A DNA stretch of 64,000 bases. Source: Sacculina carcini (Eukaryota; Arthropoda; Thecostraca; Sacculinidae). The stretch is taken from positions 902,001-966,000 of the forward strand of contig OU696594.1 in NCBI GenBank assembly GCA_916048095.2, in the 5' to 3' direction. A program made the position numbers and the translations under genes. Shown one piece after another: positions 35,001-45,297 of the stretch; the first letter of the stretch is position 1; every line of letters starts with the position of its first letter. Below the pieces are notes generated by a model, which did not search any database, was not told the DNA's origin, and was given only the letters and a program-made list of their open reading frames with translations.

Positions 35001-36646
35001 GGTATAATTTATTTTTATGTATAACAAATAGTTACTGAGAAATAGTAGAAAAAAGAATTAATTTTAGTCGCCCGGTGTTCAAGTGTAATTTTGGATGTAT
35101 TTGAGAAGTTTGCCAATTTTCCACGTTTGTTGTATCATTTGTGGGTATAAATTATAGCTTATCTTGTAGAACACAAAATTCTCTACACAGTAGTATATTC
35201 CTGTGTAATCGCAAGTGCGTAAATTGTGATTGGACTTGAGTGAAATTAAATCAGTGTATATTCATGTGTAATCGCAAGTACGCATAATAGCTGTCAAATT
35301 GGCAACATGACATTTTGACTTTACACCGCCGTATCTTCCTTCAGATACACCTTGGAAAATTAAGAATTATACCGTATTGTAGAAAACAACATTTCTAGCA
35401 CGATGGTATAATTAATTTTAAGGTATGACAAACAGTTCCTGAGAAATGGGTAGAAAAATGAATAAATTTTAGTCACCCGGTGTTCAAGTGTAATTTTGGA
35501 TGCATTTGAGAATTTTGCCAATTTTACACGTTTTTTGTATCATTTTTGGGTATAAATTATACCTTTTCTTGTAGAACACAAAATGTTCTACACAGTAGTA
35601 TATTCCTGTGTAATCGCAAGTGCGCATAATAGCTGTCAAATTGGCAATATGTCCTTTTGACTTTACACCGCTGTAACTTTTTTCAGATACACTTTGGAAA
35701 ATAAAACATTATACTGTATTGTAGAAAACAAAATTTCCAGCCCAATGGTATAATTTATGTTTATGTGTAACAAATAGTTACTGAGAAATAGTAGAAAAAT
35801 GAATTAATTTTAGTCGCCCGGTGTTCAAGTGAAATTTTGGATGTGTTTGAGAATTTTGCCAATTTTTCGTTTTTGGTATCATTTGTGGGTATAAATTAAA
35901 ATATTTCTTGTAGAACACAAAAGTTTCTACACAATAGTATAATTTTTATAGCTGTAACTCTGCTGGTTTATGAGGAATAGATAGGGGAATATTGACCAAA
36001 ATATTCGCGTTTTTCAGTGCTAATTTTGCATTTTTGACTTTGTCATTTTGACTTCACACCGCCGTAACATTTTTTTAATACACTTTGGAAAATTAAAAAT
36101 TATACCGTGCTGTATAAAACAAAATTCCCAGCATGATGGTAATATTTATTTAGATGTGTCATAATTAGTTGCTGAGAAATAGAGAAAAAAGTACAGAAAA
36201 TCGGACGCGTCGAGCTTAAATATAATTTTGAATGTAGACTGAAATTTTGTCATTTTTACATAATTAATATTTAATTTTTGGATATGAATTATAACCTACC
36301 GAGTAGAACACAATATTTTCTACACAGTGGTATAATCTGTTTGGCTGTACCATTTCTGGTTTATGAGGAGTAGATGCAGGAATATTGACCAAAATTTTCG
36401 CATTTTTCAGGGTTCATTTTGTCTTTTTACCGCGATAACTTTTTTTGGTTTTATTTTTAAAATTTTAAATTTATCCTATCGTGTAGACAAGAAAATTTCC
36501 AACGTAATCGTAAAAATTGTTGGCGGGTACACTAAGTGGTTACCGAGTAGCAGTTTGCTGAAAATGGACCAAGGAGGGTGGGACAGACAAACAAACACAC
36601 AGACAGACAGACAGAGGATCTCTTTTATATATATAGATATATATAT

Positions 36647-36705
<59 letters not shown>
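32087..36705 (+). repeat. Composite repeat, copy B of the tandem segmental duplication
   Basis: Same order of parts as copy A, ending in GAAAATGGACCAAGGAGGGT at about 36561, then a GA/CA microsatellite, GAGGATCTCTTTTATATATA and (AT)n to 36703. Compared with A it has about 200 extra bp around 32930-33130 (a local repeat of the GTTTTGTGTATGGATTAATT segment) and a shorter satellite array. Confidence 0.88.
34720..36480 (+). repeat. Satellite-like array in copy B
   Basis: Accented by the CACCGCCGTAACTTCC-type word at about 34920, 35326, 35666 and 36058. These spacings (406, 340, 392) closely match the last three spacings in copy A (405, 344, 390), so A carries extra units rather than B being unrelated. 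Confidence 0.87.
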
Positions 36706-36707
<2 letters not shown>

Positions 36708-36709
36708 AA

Positions 36710-36929
36710 GTTTTCGACATATATGAAGAAAGAAAAGAAATGACAAATGACTGCCACTCTTTGTCAAACGCTTCGGTCTTGAGACCTTCGTCAGTGACTA
36801 TAAACAGATCAGTGATTCAAATGCAAAACCGTTAGTGATATCTCCATATTGTGCTACATATATGACAAAACCTCGTGACTATTTCCTTGAACACACCCTG
36901 AAGTATATTACGCATCAACTTTATATATA
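36710..36929 (-). mobile_element. Penelope-like terminal relic with hammerhead-like core
   Basis: On the minus strand: CTGACGA (36794-36788), a 5-bp stem AGACC/GGTCT (36775-36779 with 36782-36786), then GAAG (36774-36771) and CGTTTGACAAAG. This resembles a hammerhead core with one change (GAAG for GAAA). The plus-strand text CGCTTCGGTCTTGAGACC is the form commonly met at the ends of Penelope-like elements. The Tigger element begins at 36930, so this relic may be the distal end of the Penelope-like copy at 41.29-42.06 kb. Confidence 0.5.
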
Positions 36930-37190
36930 CAGTAATACCTCCGCTGAAGAACGCTTCAGCTCACGAACCTTTCGCCTCACGAACATTAAATTCGCGAGCA
37001 TATAGTCTCGGCTGACGAACTAGTTTTCGGCGGACGAACCAAACCACGCGTTCGAACAGCGCCACGGTGGCGGCCACGAGAAGCTTACGCACGCTCACGG
37101 CGTCCCAGTTCGTCACCGCCTTTCGTCAAGTGCACACGTGGTTTGTCTTTGATATATATTTTGGTCCATATTGAGTGTAGTTTTGCTATT

Positions 37191-39074
37191 ATGGGTCCGA
37201 AAAAGACCCCACCACAGGCTAGTGTTGGACCTAAGAAAAGATTAAAGAAAATTACGATCGAGCAGAAGAAGGAGATCATTGAAAAACACGAACGAGGTCT
37301 GCGTTTGTGTGACTTAGCGTACCAGTACCAGTACGCCGAGTCTACTATTGCTACCATCCTGAAGAACAAGGAAGCTATAATGGATGCGTGTGTGGCTAAG
37401 GGTGTTTCTGTGTTGTCTAAGCAACGGTCTCAGGCAATAGAAGAGGTTGAAAAACTTCTGTTGATTTGGATAAATGAAAAACAGCTAGCAGGTGACAGTG
37501 TGAGTGAGAGTATCATCGCCGAGAAAGCACGGCAACATCACTCGGATATAAGCAAGATGCAAGCTGGAAGTTCGTCATCGATTGATGATTTCAAGGCTAG
37601 CCACGGATGGTTCGAGAAGTTTAAGCGTCGTACAGGGATTCACAGTGTCATTCGTCATGGTGAGGCAGCCAGTTCTGATGATAAAGCTGCCGAAGCGTAC
37701 AAGGAATCATTTCTCAAGATGGTGGAAGAAGAAGGTTACGTTCCTCATCAAGTGTTTAATGCTGATGAAACCGGTCCTTTTTGGTAAAAGATGCCTAAGC
37801 GGACTTTTATTACACAGGAAGAGAAGTCCGTCCCTGGGCATTAGCCTATGAAAGATAGGCTAACCCTCCTGATGTGCGGCAATGCCAGTGGCGACTGTAA
37901 GATAAAACCAATGTTAGTTTATCACTCAGAAAACCCAAGGGCCTTCAAGAAAAATCAGGTGGTTAAATCCAAGCTTCCTGTAATATGGAAGTCCAACACC
38001 AAAGCTTGGGTTACTCGTCTCCTGTTTATGGACTGGATGCATGAGGTTTTCGCTCCTTCAGTGAGGAAATATCTCGAGGAGAAAGGACTCCCTGTCAAGT
38101 GTCTTCTTCTCCTTGACAATGCCCCAGCACATCCACCAAGTTTGGAGGAGGAACTTCAAGGTGATCTTGAATTCATCAAGGTCAAATTTCTCCCTCCCAA
38201 CACAACCCCCCTCCTGCAGCCCATGGACCAGCAAGTGATCGCAAGCTTTAAGAAGCTTTGCACTAAGGCTTTATTTACTCGGTGCTTTCACCTGACCAAT
38301 GACACCGATCTATCCCTTAGGGATTATTGGAAGGACAATTTCAATGTGTATCATTGTGTTCAACTGATAGAAAAGGCTTGGCATGATGTTACCTTTCGAA
38401 CTTTGAAAGCAGTATGGAAGAAATTGTGGCCCGCATGCATCCTTGAGAGGGATTTTGTTGGATCTGAATACTTGGAGTCCATGTTCTGTCCCATGGAAAT
38501 AATGTCGTTCACAACAACAGAGTCTTGAGGATCAGATCCTCACATGGGACTCCAAGTGGATGCAGATGACGTCGAGGAGCTTGTTGCTGACCATAATGAG
38601 GTCCTCAACACACAGGATTTGATTCGCCTTCAAGAGGACAAGCAGAAAGAAGCAATTCAGGAGTTGTCATCTGAGGACGAGGAGATGGCTGCAGCATCAA
38701 GTGAGATCATCAAGACCATGCTAGCTAAGTGGAGTGATGTGCAGGCTTTTATCGAGCAGTATCATTCAGAAAAGACTGTGGCTATGAGAATCATCGACAT
38801 GATGAATGATAATGTGATGCCTCAGTTTCGTAAGACCATACAACTGAGAAAGCAACAGGTGTCAATTAAGAGGTTTCTAGTCAGCAAAAAGGATAAAGAG
38901 TCACCTTCTAAGAAGCAAAGAAGAGAAGCCACACCGGAGGTTGAGTTACCTACAGTGCTTATGGAAGCTGACTCCTTCCAAACAGTAACTCACTCCCTCC
39001 CTCTGATTTCTGTTATTACCAGTAAGGCGCCGTGTTCGGCGATGAACGAGCGAGCGCGAAGTTGTCATATGTAA
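37191..39074 (+). pseudogene. Tigger transposase (TIGD1-like), three in-frame stops
   Basis: One continuous frame of 628 codons without frameshifts, broken by TAA at 37785, TAG at 37842 and TGA at 38526. The N-terminus holds a CENP-B/Psq-type helix-turn-helix (KKRLKKITIEQKKEIIEKHE, then LAYQYQYAESTIATIL), followed by a second CENP-B-like DNA-binding part ending at WFEKFKRRTGIH. The DDE catalytic core is recognisable: VFNADETG (about 37755), LLLLDNAPAH (about 38107) and LQPMDQQVI (about 38215), giving D-D-D. The first two stops lie where lysine codons are expected (AAA to TAA, AAG to TAG), so single substitutions explain them. The C-terminus is acidic then basic (SKKDKESPSKKQRRE). It is a recently inactivated or domestication-free copy with no evidence of host use. 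Confidence 0.92.
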
Positions 39075-39129
39075 TCAAACTTTGTCGTAAATGCATTTGT
39101 CTGCGTGCATGGGCAAAGTTTTCTGCTAA

Positions 39130-39990
39130 ATTATAAGAGGGCATATGGCACGTGCCACGTGCCACGCTGGGCATTGACATAATTCCGCATAATCTCATTC
39201 GCGGCAGGAAGGATTGGGCTACCCAACAAACAAAAACGCATGTTAATCGGACCTATGGTTCCAGAGATATAAGCCTCTGAAAAACGGGTAAATATTTTTT
39301 TAGAAAAAGTAGGAGGGCATTCGGGACGTGCCACGTGCCACAGTGAGCACTGACATAATTGGGTTTAATCTCATCCCCGGCAGAAAGCATGAGGCTACCC
39401 AACACAAAAAACGCATGTTAATCGGACTTATGGTTCCAGAGATATATGCCTCTGGAAAACGGGTAAAAAGTGTTTTTCGAAAAATTAGGAGGGTACTTGG
39501 GACGTGCCACGTGCCACACTGGGCACTGACATAATTCGGCATAGTCTCATTCGCGGCAAGAAGGATGAGGCTACCCAACAAAAAAAACGCATGTTAATCA
39601 AACTTATGGTTCCAGAGATATAAGCCTCTGAAAAACGGGTAAAAAGTGTTTTTCGAAAAAGTAGGAGGGCATTTGGGATGTGCCACGTGCCACATGGGGC
39701 ACTGTCATGATTCGGTTTGGTTTCATCCGCGGCAAAAAGGATGAGGCTACCTAACAACAAAAAAGCATGTTAATCAGACTTATGGTTTCAGAGATATAAG
39801 CCTCTGAAAAATGGGTAAAAAGTGTTTTTCGAAAAAGTAGGAGGGTATTTGGGACGTGCCACGTGCCACAGTGGGCACTGACATAATTCGGCTTGGTCTC
39901 ATCCGCGGCAGGAAGGATGAGACTACCCAACAAAAAAAAATGCATGTTAATCGGACTTATGGTTCCAGAGATATAAGCCTCTGAAAAGCG
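39130..39990. repeat. Tandem satellite inside Tigger, about 177-bp unit, five copies
   Basis: The word ACGTGCCACGTGCCAC recurs near 39144, 39326, 39502, 39679 and 39856. Each unit also has GGCACTGACATAATTCGG, ATGAGGCTACCCAACAAAAA, CGCATGTTAATCGGACTTAT and TTCCAGAGATATAAGCCTCT. Open frames across it on both strands are repetitive artefacts. Confidence 0.92.
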
Positions 39991-40420
39991 TGACCACGGC
40001 CGGCGGGCCGGCCGGCGGGCCGCTCATACTCATTTTTCTAGTAACACCAAGTATGAACTCGCTCGCTATCGCTCGCTCGTAACAATTCGTTCGTTCAATA
40101 CAATTATTTTATTACAATTCGTTTCTTTTATTACAATTCGTTTCTTTGATTATTTTCGTTTATTTCTTTAATTACAATACAATAAAACATTTATTATACA
40201 TAAAATAAGGTATTTTTTGTAGTCTTAAGGCTTATTTAGTAGAAAATTATGTTTTATGGGGACCTGGTAACGGATTATTCTGATTTGTATGGTTTCTTAT
40301 GGGAAATGAATGTTCGGAAGACGAACTTTTCGCCTTACGCACACTTTCTGGGAACCAATTATGTTCGTGAGCCGAGGTATCACTGTATATATATACATAT
40401 TATTTTGTTTTTGATTAATT

Positions 40421-41215
40421 TGTTTTTTTGTTTTTGTTTTTGTTTTTGTTTTTGTTTTTGTTTTTGTTTTTGTTTTTGTTTTTGTTTTTGTTTTTGTTTT
40501 TGTTTTTGTTTTTGTTTTTGTTTTTGTTTTTGTTTTTGTTTTTGTTTTTGTTTTTGTTTTTGTTTTTGTTTTTGTTTTTGTTTTTGTTTTTTTTTTGTTT
40601 TTTTTTTGTTTTTTTTTTGTTTTTTTTTTGTTTTAGTTTTTTTTTGTTTTTTTTTTTGTTTTTGTTTTTGTTTTTGTTTTTGTTTTTGTTTTTGTTTTTG
40701 TTTTTGTTTTTGTTTTTGTTTTTGTTTTTGTTTTTGTTTTTGTTTTTGTTTTTGTTTTTGTTTTTGTTTTTGTTTTTGTTTTTGTTTTTGTTTTTGTTTT
40801 TGTTTTTGTTTCTGTTTTTGTTTTTGTTTTTGTTTTTGTTTTTTGTTTTTGTTTTTGTTTTTGTTTTTGTTTTTGTTTTTGTTTTTGTTTTTGTTTTTGT
40901 TTTTGTTTTTGTTTTTGTTTTTGTTTTTGTTTTTGTTTTTGTTTTTGTTTTTGTTTTTGTTTTTGTTTTTGTTTTTGTTTTTGTTTTTGTTTTTGTTTTT
41001 GTTTTTGTTTTTGTTTTTGTTTTTGTTTTTGTTTTTGTTTTTGTTTTTGTTTTTGTTTTTGTTTTTGTTTTTGTTTTTGTTTTTGTTTTTGTTTTTGTTT
41101 TTGTTTTTGTTTTTGTTTTTGTTTTTGTTTTTGTTTTTGTTTTTGTTTTTGTTTTTGTTTTTGTTTTTGTTTTTGTTTTTGTGTTTGTTTTTGTTTTTTG
41201 TGTTTTTGTGTTTTT
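40421..41215. repeat. (TTTTTG)n hexanucleotide microsatellite
   Basis: About 790 bp of TTTTTG repeats, impure only around 40588-40660 and at the right edge. The long frames of alternating Phe/Leu/Cys/Val or Lys/Asn/Gln/Thr in all reading frames are products of the repeat. It separates the Tigger element from the Penelope-like coding fragment. Confidence 0.97.
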
Positions 41216-41289
41216 TCCATGTTTTTTCCTTATATATACACATACATACATATACATCTATATACACACATATATTACTACGTCTTTCG

Positions 41290-42062
41290 TTTATTATATT
41301 ACTACTGTTTTCCCAGTTGGGTAAACTGCCGCATTCCTCAATGTGTACTACTAATGAATTAGACATTCTGTGATGTCTCACATCCGCACGATGTTGTTTT
41401 ATTCTCGTTGCAATGCCCTTTCCTGTCTCACCGTAATAAGCCTTATCGCATCCACTACATGGTATTTTATATACTACGCTATCTTTATTGGTTAGTTCGT
41501 TTACTGTTTGAGTGTTCCTAGATGTTTTGACTGTCTTTTTCATAAGTTGATCGGATATTTTTAATCCTGTTATTGGTACCAGCATGTAGTTTGTTCTCTT
41601 CAATATAGTGTTCAGTTGTCTGCACTCCTTTGATTCTGGAACGATTATCATGTCCTTATTTGTATTGAGTGCACACTTTTTTCTTTGATGTATTTTTTGT
41701 GCTTTCCTTTTGCATTTGATTATGAATGCTGATGTATATTTCAAATCCTGGAATATTTGCATGATCTTTTTCATTTCATTACTGAGCTTTTCGGAACTAC
41801 ATATTCTCAGAGCCCTTAAGAACTCTCCTATAATAATTCCTGATTTCATTAACTCTGAATGACACGACAAGGCATGAATTTTATCATTTTTGGCAGTCGG
41901 TTTCCTGTATACATCAAATACCATTTGACCATTTGCGTTGGATATTAGCACATCGAGAAATGTAATTTTTCCTTCTTTTTCATACTCTATTGTAGAGTAT
42001 GTGTATACTCTATTGTAGAGTATGAAGAAGAAGAAAAAACTCGTACTTAGTAGTATATGCAT
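41290..42062 (-). pseudogene. Penelope-like element: end of reverse transcriptase plus GIY-YIG endonuclease, 5'-truncated
   Basis: The minus-strand frame starts near 42062. FLDVLISNANGQMVFDVYRK is the region just after the catalytic motif of Penelope-type reverse transcriptases. A linker follows, then VYKIPCSGCDKAYYGETGKG and IATRIKQHRADV, a good GIY-YIG nuclease start with the zinc-associated Cys pair typical of Penelope-like elements. The core RT motifs, including YxDD, are missing, so the copy is 5'-truncated. Its frame runs on into the (TTTTTG)n tract, which cannot be genuine protein; the natural end is probably near 41290. The Tigger insertion at 36930-40385 may have split this copy from the relic at 36710-36929. 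Confidence 0.85.
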
Positions 42063-42120
42063 GCATTAATGCATACATGTATATACATATATACATTCCG
42101 TATATATATATATACGGAAA
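41985..42120. repeat. Cluster of short palindromes
   Basis: Two copies of TACTCTATTGTAGAGTA (each a 7-bp stem with a 3-base loop) lie at about 41984-42000 and 42005-42021. TGCATGCATTAATGCATA follows at about 42057 and a TTCCGTATAT/ATATACGGAA hairpin at about 42096-42119. Confidence 0.8.
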
Positions 42121-42751
42121 AATGGCGTATATACAAGCGTATTGTAATTGATCGTATACAACGTCGCCATACCTATTTCAAATAAGCCGCAGACGTCGCA
42201 CCTTTTGTCGCCGTTTTTGATATGGATTATATTTGTCAATAATATATGCGCTTCAATACTGTAGGTCACACCATTAAGTTCATATTATAATACAAAGCTA
42301 TATATACTCTATATTTTTCAAGAAATTAATCGCCAGAGGTATTTCAGGGACAATTAATTCAGTTTGTTCATATCTTCCTTATCCATACGTTATAATCCAC
42401 AATATGTTCTAATCCTTAGGGTTTTCATATGGTCATTAAGGTAAAAAGGTTTATGGTATGGTATGGTAAATAGGTTTTACTTTCATTAAGTGAACACACA
42501 TGCATTCAAACACAGTTGTATATGACTTCGTATTGTGGTGCCACACGAATTTCGTCATGTGTCCGATCGTGCTGTCCTGTTATGTTTGTACTTGTAAATA
42601 CAGTCGGTCCAAAACACTCACGTTATCAACTTGTGTTGTTCCGTGGCTACCCAAACGCCACAGTATATTCAACATAATATTACACAAGCAATAGGCACCG
42701 ATTGATCATCGCACAATAGTGCACGTCGGTATAGTCATTCATTTGAAAGCC
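42121..42751. other. Unassigned sequence
   Basis: AT-rich, no recognisable gene, repeat or RNA. Confidence 0.6.
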
Positions 42752-42759
42752 CTGGATAT

Positions 42760-43112
42760 CATGGGCGTAAATCCTGGGGGGTATGGGGGGTATATATACC
42801 CCCCGACAAATTGGCTGGGGGTATGACTAAGCAATTATACCCCCCGATAATTCTGCTGAGTTCAGTTCATTGGGTATATTATCATCAAAATCAGCATAGA
42901 AGGCAAATGACAATAGGCCGAAAATACAAGAAAATATAAATATGTGAATAATTATATTACGCAATACACGTTTCATTGGAGTAAGTATGTTGTAATTGAA
43001 TAGGCCGAAAATAGTTGAGGGTCCCATGCAATTGACCAACTGAGCCATGCTTGAACACTAATGCATGATGACTGTCATGCCCCCCGAGCCTCGACACAAA
43101 TCTACGCCGATG
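42760..43112. mobile_element. Non-autonomous hAT-like element (353 bp)
   Basis: The ends CATGGGCGTAAAT and (reverse complement) CATCGGCGTAGAT are inverted repeats differing at two of 13 positions. Both sides carry the identical 8-bp sequence CTGGATAT (42752-42759 and 43113-43120), the duplication length of hAT elements. The inside is rich in G or C runs (GGGGGGTATATATACCCCCC) and has no transposase. Confidence 0.85.
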
Positions 43113-43120
43113 CTGGATAT

Positions 43121-43589
43121 AAATGTTTATAATGAGTTTTTTGGATAATATAGGCAAGTTTTTGACAAAAGGGAAACATGGACATTTATCTGAAGAAAAT
43201 CCACGAAATGGACACGTATAGGATATTTATGTTATCTGTGTGAACATCCGGTATATAGTATACATTGTGTTACGCCAAAAAACGACAAATTGAAAGACAA
43301 ACAGCGAATGAGTCGTTGTGTCATGCCCTGTTTTTCGGCCTAAGTCACGTCGCGTAGGTTGTGTATTCCTTTCTAAATATGACTTGCATGAACGTATTGT
43401 GTGTTGTGACAGACAGACTTTATGACATGCGGTACTAGCGAATCTGTTTGTCTCAGGTGCCCCATATTGATTAAACTGTCATTGGATTCAACTGTCATTT
43501 GAAGATTTTGACCGTATTTTCCGTACTGTGTCTGTCTTTGAACACAATATATCAATAAGCAACATCAACAATGACCCATATTTATATAG
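43121..43589. other. Unassigned sequence between two hAT-like elements
   Basis: No gene or repeat recognised. Confidence 0.6.
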
Positions 43590-43597
43590 CTCATAAT

Positions 43598-44890
43598 TAG
43601 GGCTGCCAAAAGTTAATGAAGTTACTTTTTCACCTAAAGGTCACTTTTTCAGAAGCTACATAAGACTACATGAAAAAAGTGTACGTGTATGCTAGTTTGT
43701 GTACGATAATTATTTAAAAAGTTATTAGGTTACCAAAACTTACTTTTTTATCGTGGGGTTACTCTTTTGCTTTTAGGTTACTTTTTATCATCAGGCTACC
43801 TTTTGTTATTTTTCTTGTTATTAGGTAAGTTTACCACGAAGTTTGGTGACTTTTTGCATATAAGAGGCACAAAAACGGTATATATGAGGATAAAATAGGA
43901 AAAGAGATGGAATATCAGGTATGAAGATCAAAAATTGTCAAAATTCCTGCTGTTAGGATTTAGCAATTGATATTCACCCCCAATATCTGCGCTACTCGAT
44001 ATTTATGCGTTTTTCGGTACGCATGATAGCGTTATTCCATTTTAGGAAATGTCCACGTACCGGAGGGTGTCGTGAGATGTTTGGAGTGTGGTATAGTGCG
44101 ATGTGTGAGCTCTCTATACCAGATACTGCACTGTAGCACTTGACAGTACGCATTTACTTGAACAGGAATTAGCACGTGATTTTCATGGCGTGAGATAGCG
44201 CCATTTTCCCACGTTTGACATTTATAAGACTGTGAGCACAGGGTGCTCATATGGGAGGACTGGGGCATTCACACATGCAGTGTTTACGCTCACACTAATA
44301 TACAAGCTGTATTACGTGCTATTTGATAAAAAGCTCCATTAAAACAATATAAAGAACATTATTACGAGCATTACTAAAAAATATTTACATTTGCAATTAG
44401 TGTATTTCATTTTTGTATTAGCTTTCCACTTTAAATTGCATTTTGATGGTTATGCTCCTTTTTGCGATGTTAGTCAAATAATATTAAGTAATTTTTGATG
44501 GTTTGTTGTGAAAATGGTACCAGATCGGAGAGAGGGTGGAAATATAGTACCTACTCGGAAAGAGGATAGAAAAGAAGGATTGGTGTATTTTCTTCCTTCA
44601 GAACTGCAAACAGAAATTGACTTTTTTGAAAGAGGTTATTTTTACGAAGGTTAGGTTGATTTTAGGTTAATTTTTATAGGTTATTGGGTTACTTTTTATG
44701 TTCACAAACAAACATCAAACAAACCGTGTATTTCATATAGTGCACTTATCAGCAAAGGCGTCATAAACATGTGATAAAGCGATACAAAAGTGATAATAAC
44801 ATGAAAAATCATAGGCAATTTTTAGGTTACCTTTTCTCGAAAATAAAGTTACTTTTTTCTGATTTTTATGTTACTTTTTTGACAGCCCTA
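43598..44890. mobile_element. Non-autonomous hAT-like element (1293 bp)
   Basis: The ends TAGGGCTGCCAAAAGTTA and (reverse complement) TAGGGCTGTCAAAAAAGTAA are near-perfect inverted repeats. Identical 8-bp flanks CTCATAAT lie at 43590-43597 and 44891-44898. The inside has many GTTACTTTTT-type words and no transposase frame. Part of the interior (44400-44480, with TTTTGATGGTTATGCTCC and TTGCGATGTTAG) is similar to 55745-55810. It ends about 400 bp upstream of the fucosyltransferase start codon. Confidence 0.88.
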
Positions 44891-44898
44891 CTCATAAT

Positions 44899-45297
44899 AT
44901 AAAAACAGAAGCGTGAACAAACGCGAAGGACAGAGTCAATATAATGTGAAAGAGGCACAGAATAGCAGACAATGAAAGACTAATTCATTGTACCTTCATA
45001 GTGTTTGAATGTATGTATGGGGTATGTATCGAGTTAATAGGGTTGTAATCCTAATTGGAGGCTTCATTTTTCTATGGTAACTTTTGAAGTCGCCTCTGAT
45101 TTCAATATTAAAAGGTCAGGACCGATATAAGTGTTTGCATCGAAAATAACGGAGTATTACCGTCTGCAACTGTCAATTTGTTTGTCAAAATACAAACGCA
45201 CATGAAAAAATTATGCATGTGTTTGTTTATGCTGCAGAATTTGCGTGTCGATTCGACTAACAGCTCAGTCAACATCCTGAGCGTTCTACGAGCCATT
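44899..45297 (+). promoter_or_regulatory. 5' region of the fucosyltransferase gene, with a possible acceptor site
   Basis: GTGTTTGTTTATGCTGCAG ending at 45237 fits a 3' splice site, so the exon may begin at 45238 after a non-coding 5' exon. The open frame also runs upstream to an ATG at 45178, but those residues look unlike a transferase N-terminus. No TATA or initiator element could be fixed. Confidence 0.4.

Larger units (their letters stand above)
36930..40385 (+). mobile_element. Tigger-type (pogo/Tc1-mariner superfamily) DNA transposon, full-length but inactivated
   Basis: The ends are CAGTAATACCTC (from 36930) and GAGGTATCACTG (to 40385), inverted repeats with one difference over 12 bases. 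Both are flanked by TA (36928-36929 and 40386-40387), the target duplication of this superfamily. Inside lie a TIGD1-like transposase reading frame with three stops, a five-copy satellite (39130-39990) and a short GC-rich tandem (39996-40024). Length 3456 bp, longer than Tigger1-type elements because of the satellite. Confidence 0.92.

Noticed and set aside
24920-36705. Regularly spaced 16-bp GC-rich repeats that could suggest a CRISPR array
   Set aside because: The spacing is 155-195 bp with related rather than unique spacers, there are no cas genes, and the DNA is from a eukaryote.
40249-42062. Very long open frames (195 to 560 residues) on both strands
   Set aside because: They are translations of the (TTTTTG)n tract in different frames. 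Only the 41290-42062 part of the minus-strand frame has real protein motifs.
45178-45297. Forty extra N-terminal residues for the fucosyltransferase
   Set aside because: A plausible splice acceptor ends at 45237, and the ATG at 45298 gives a normal basic tail followed by a membrane anchor.
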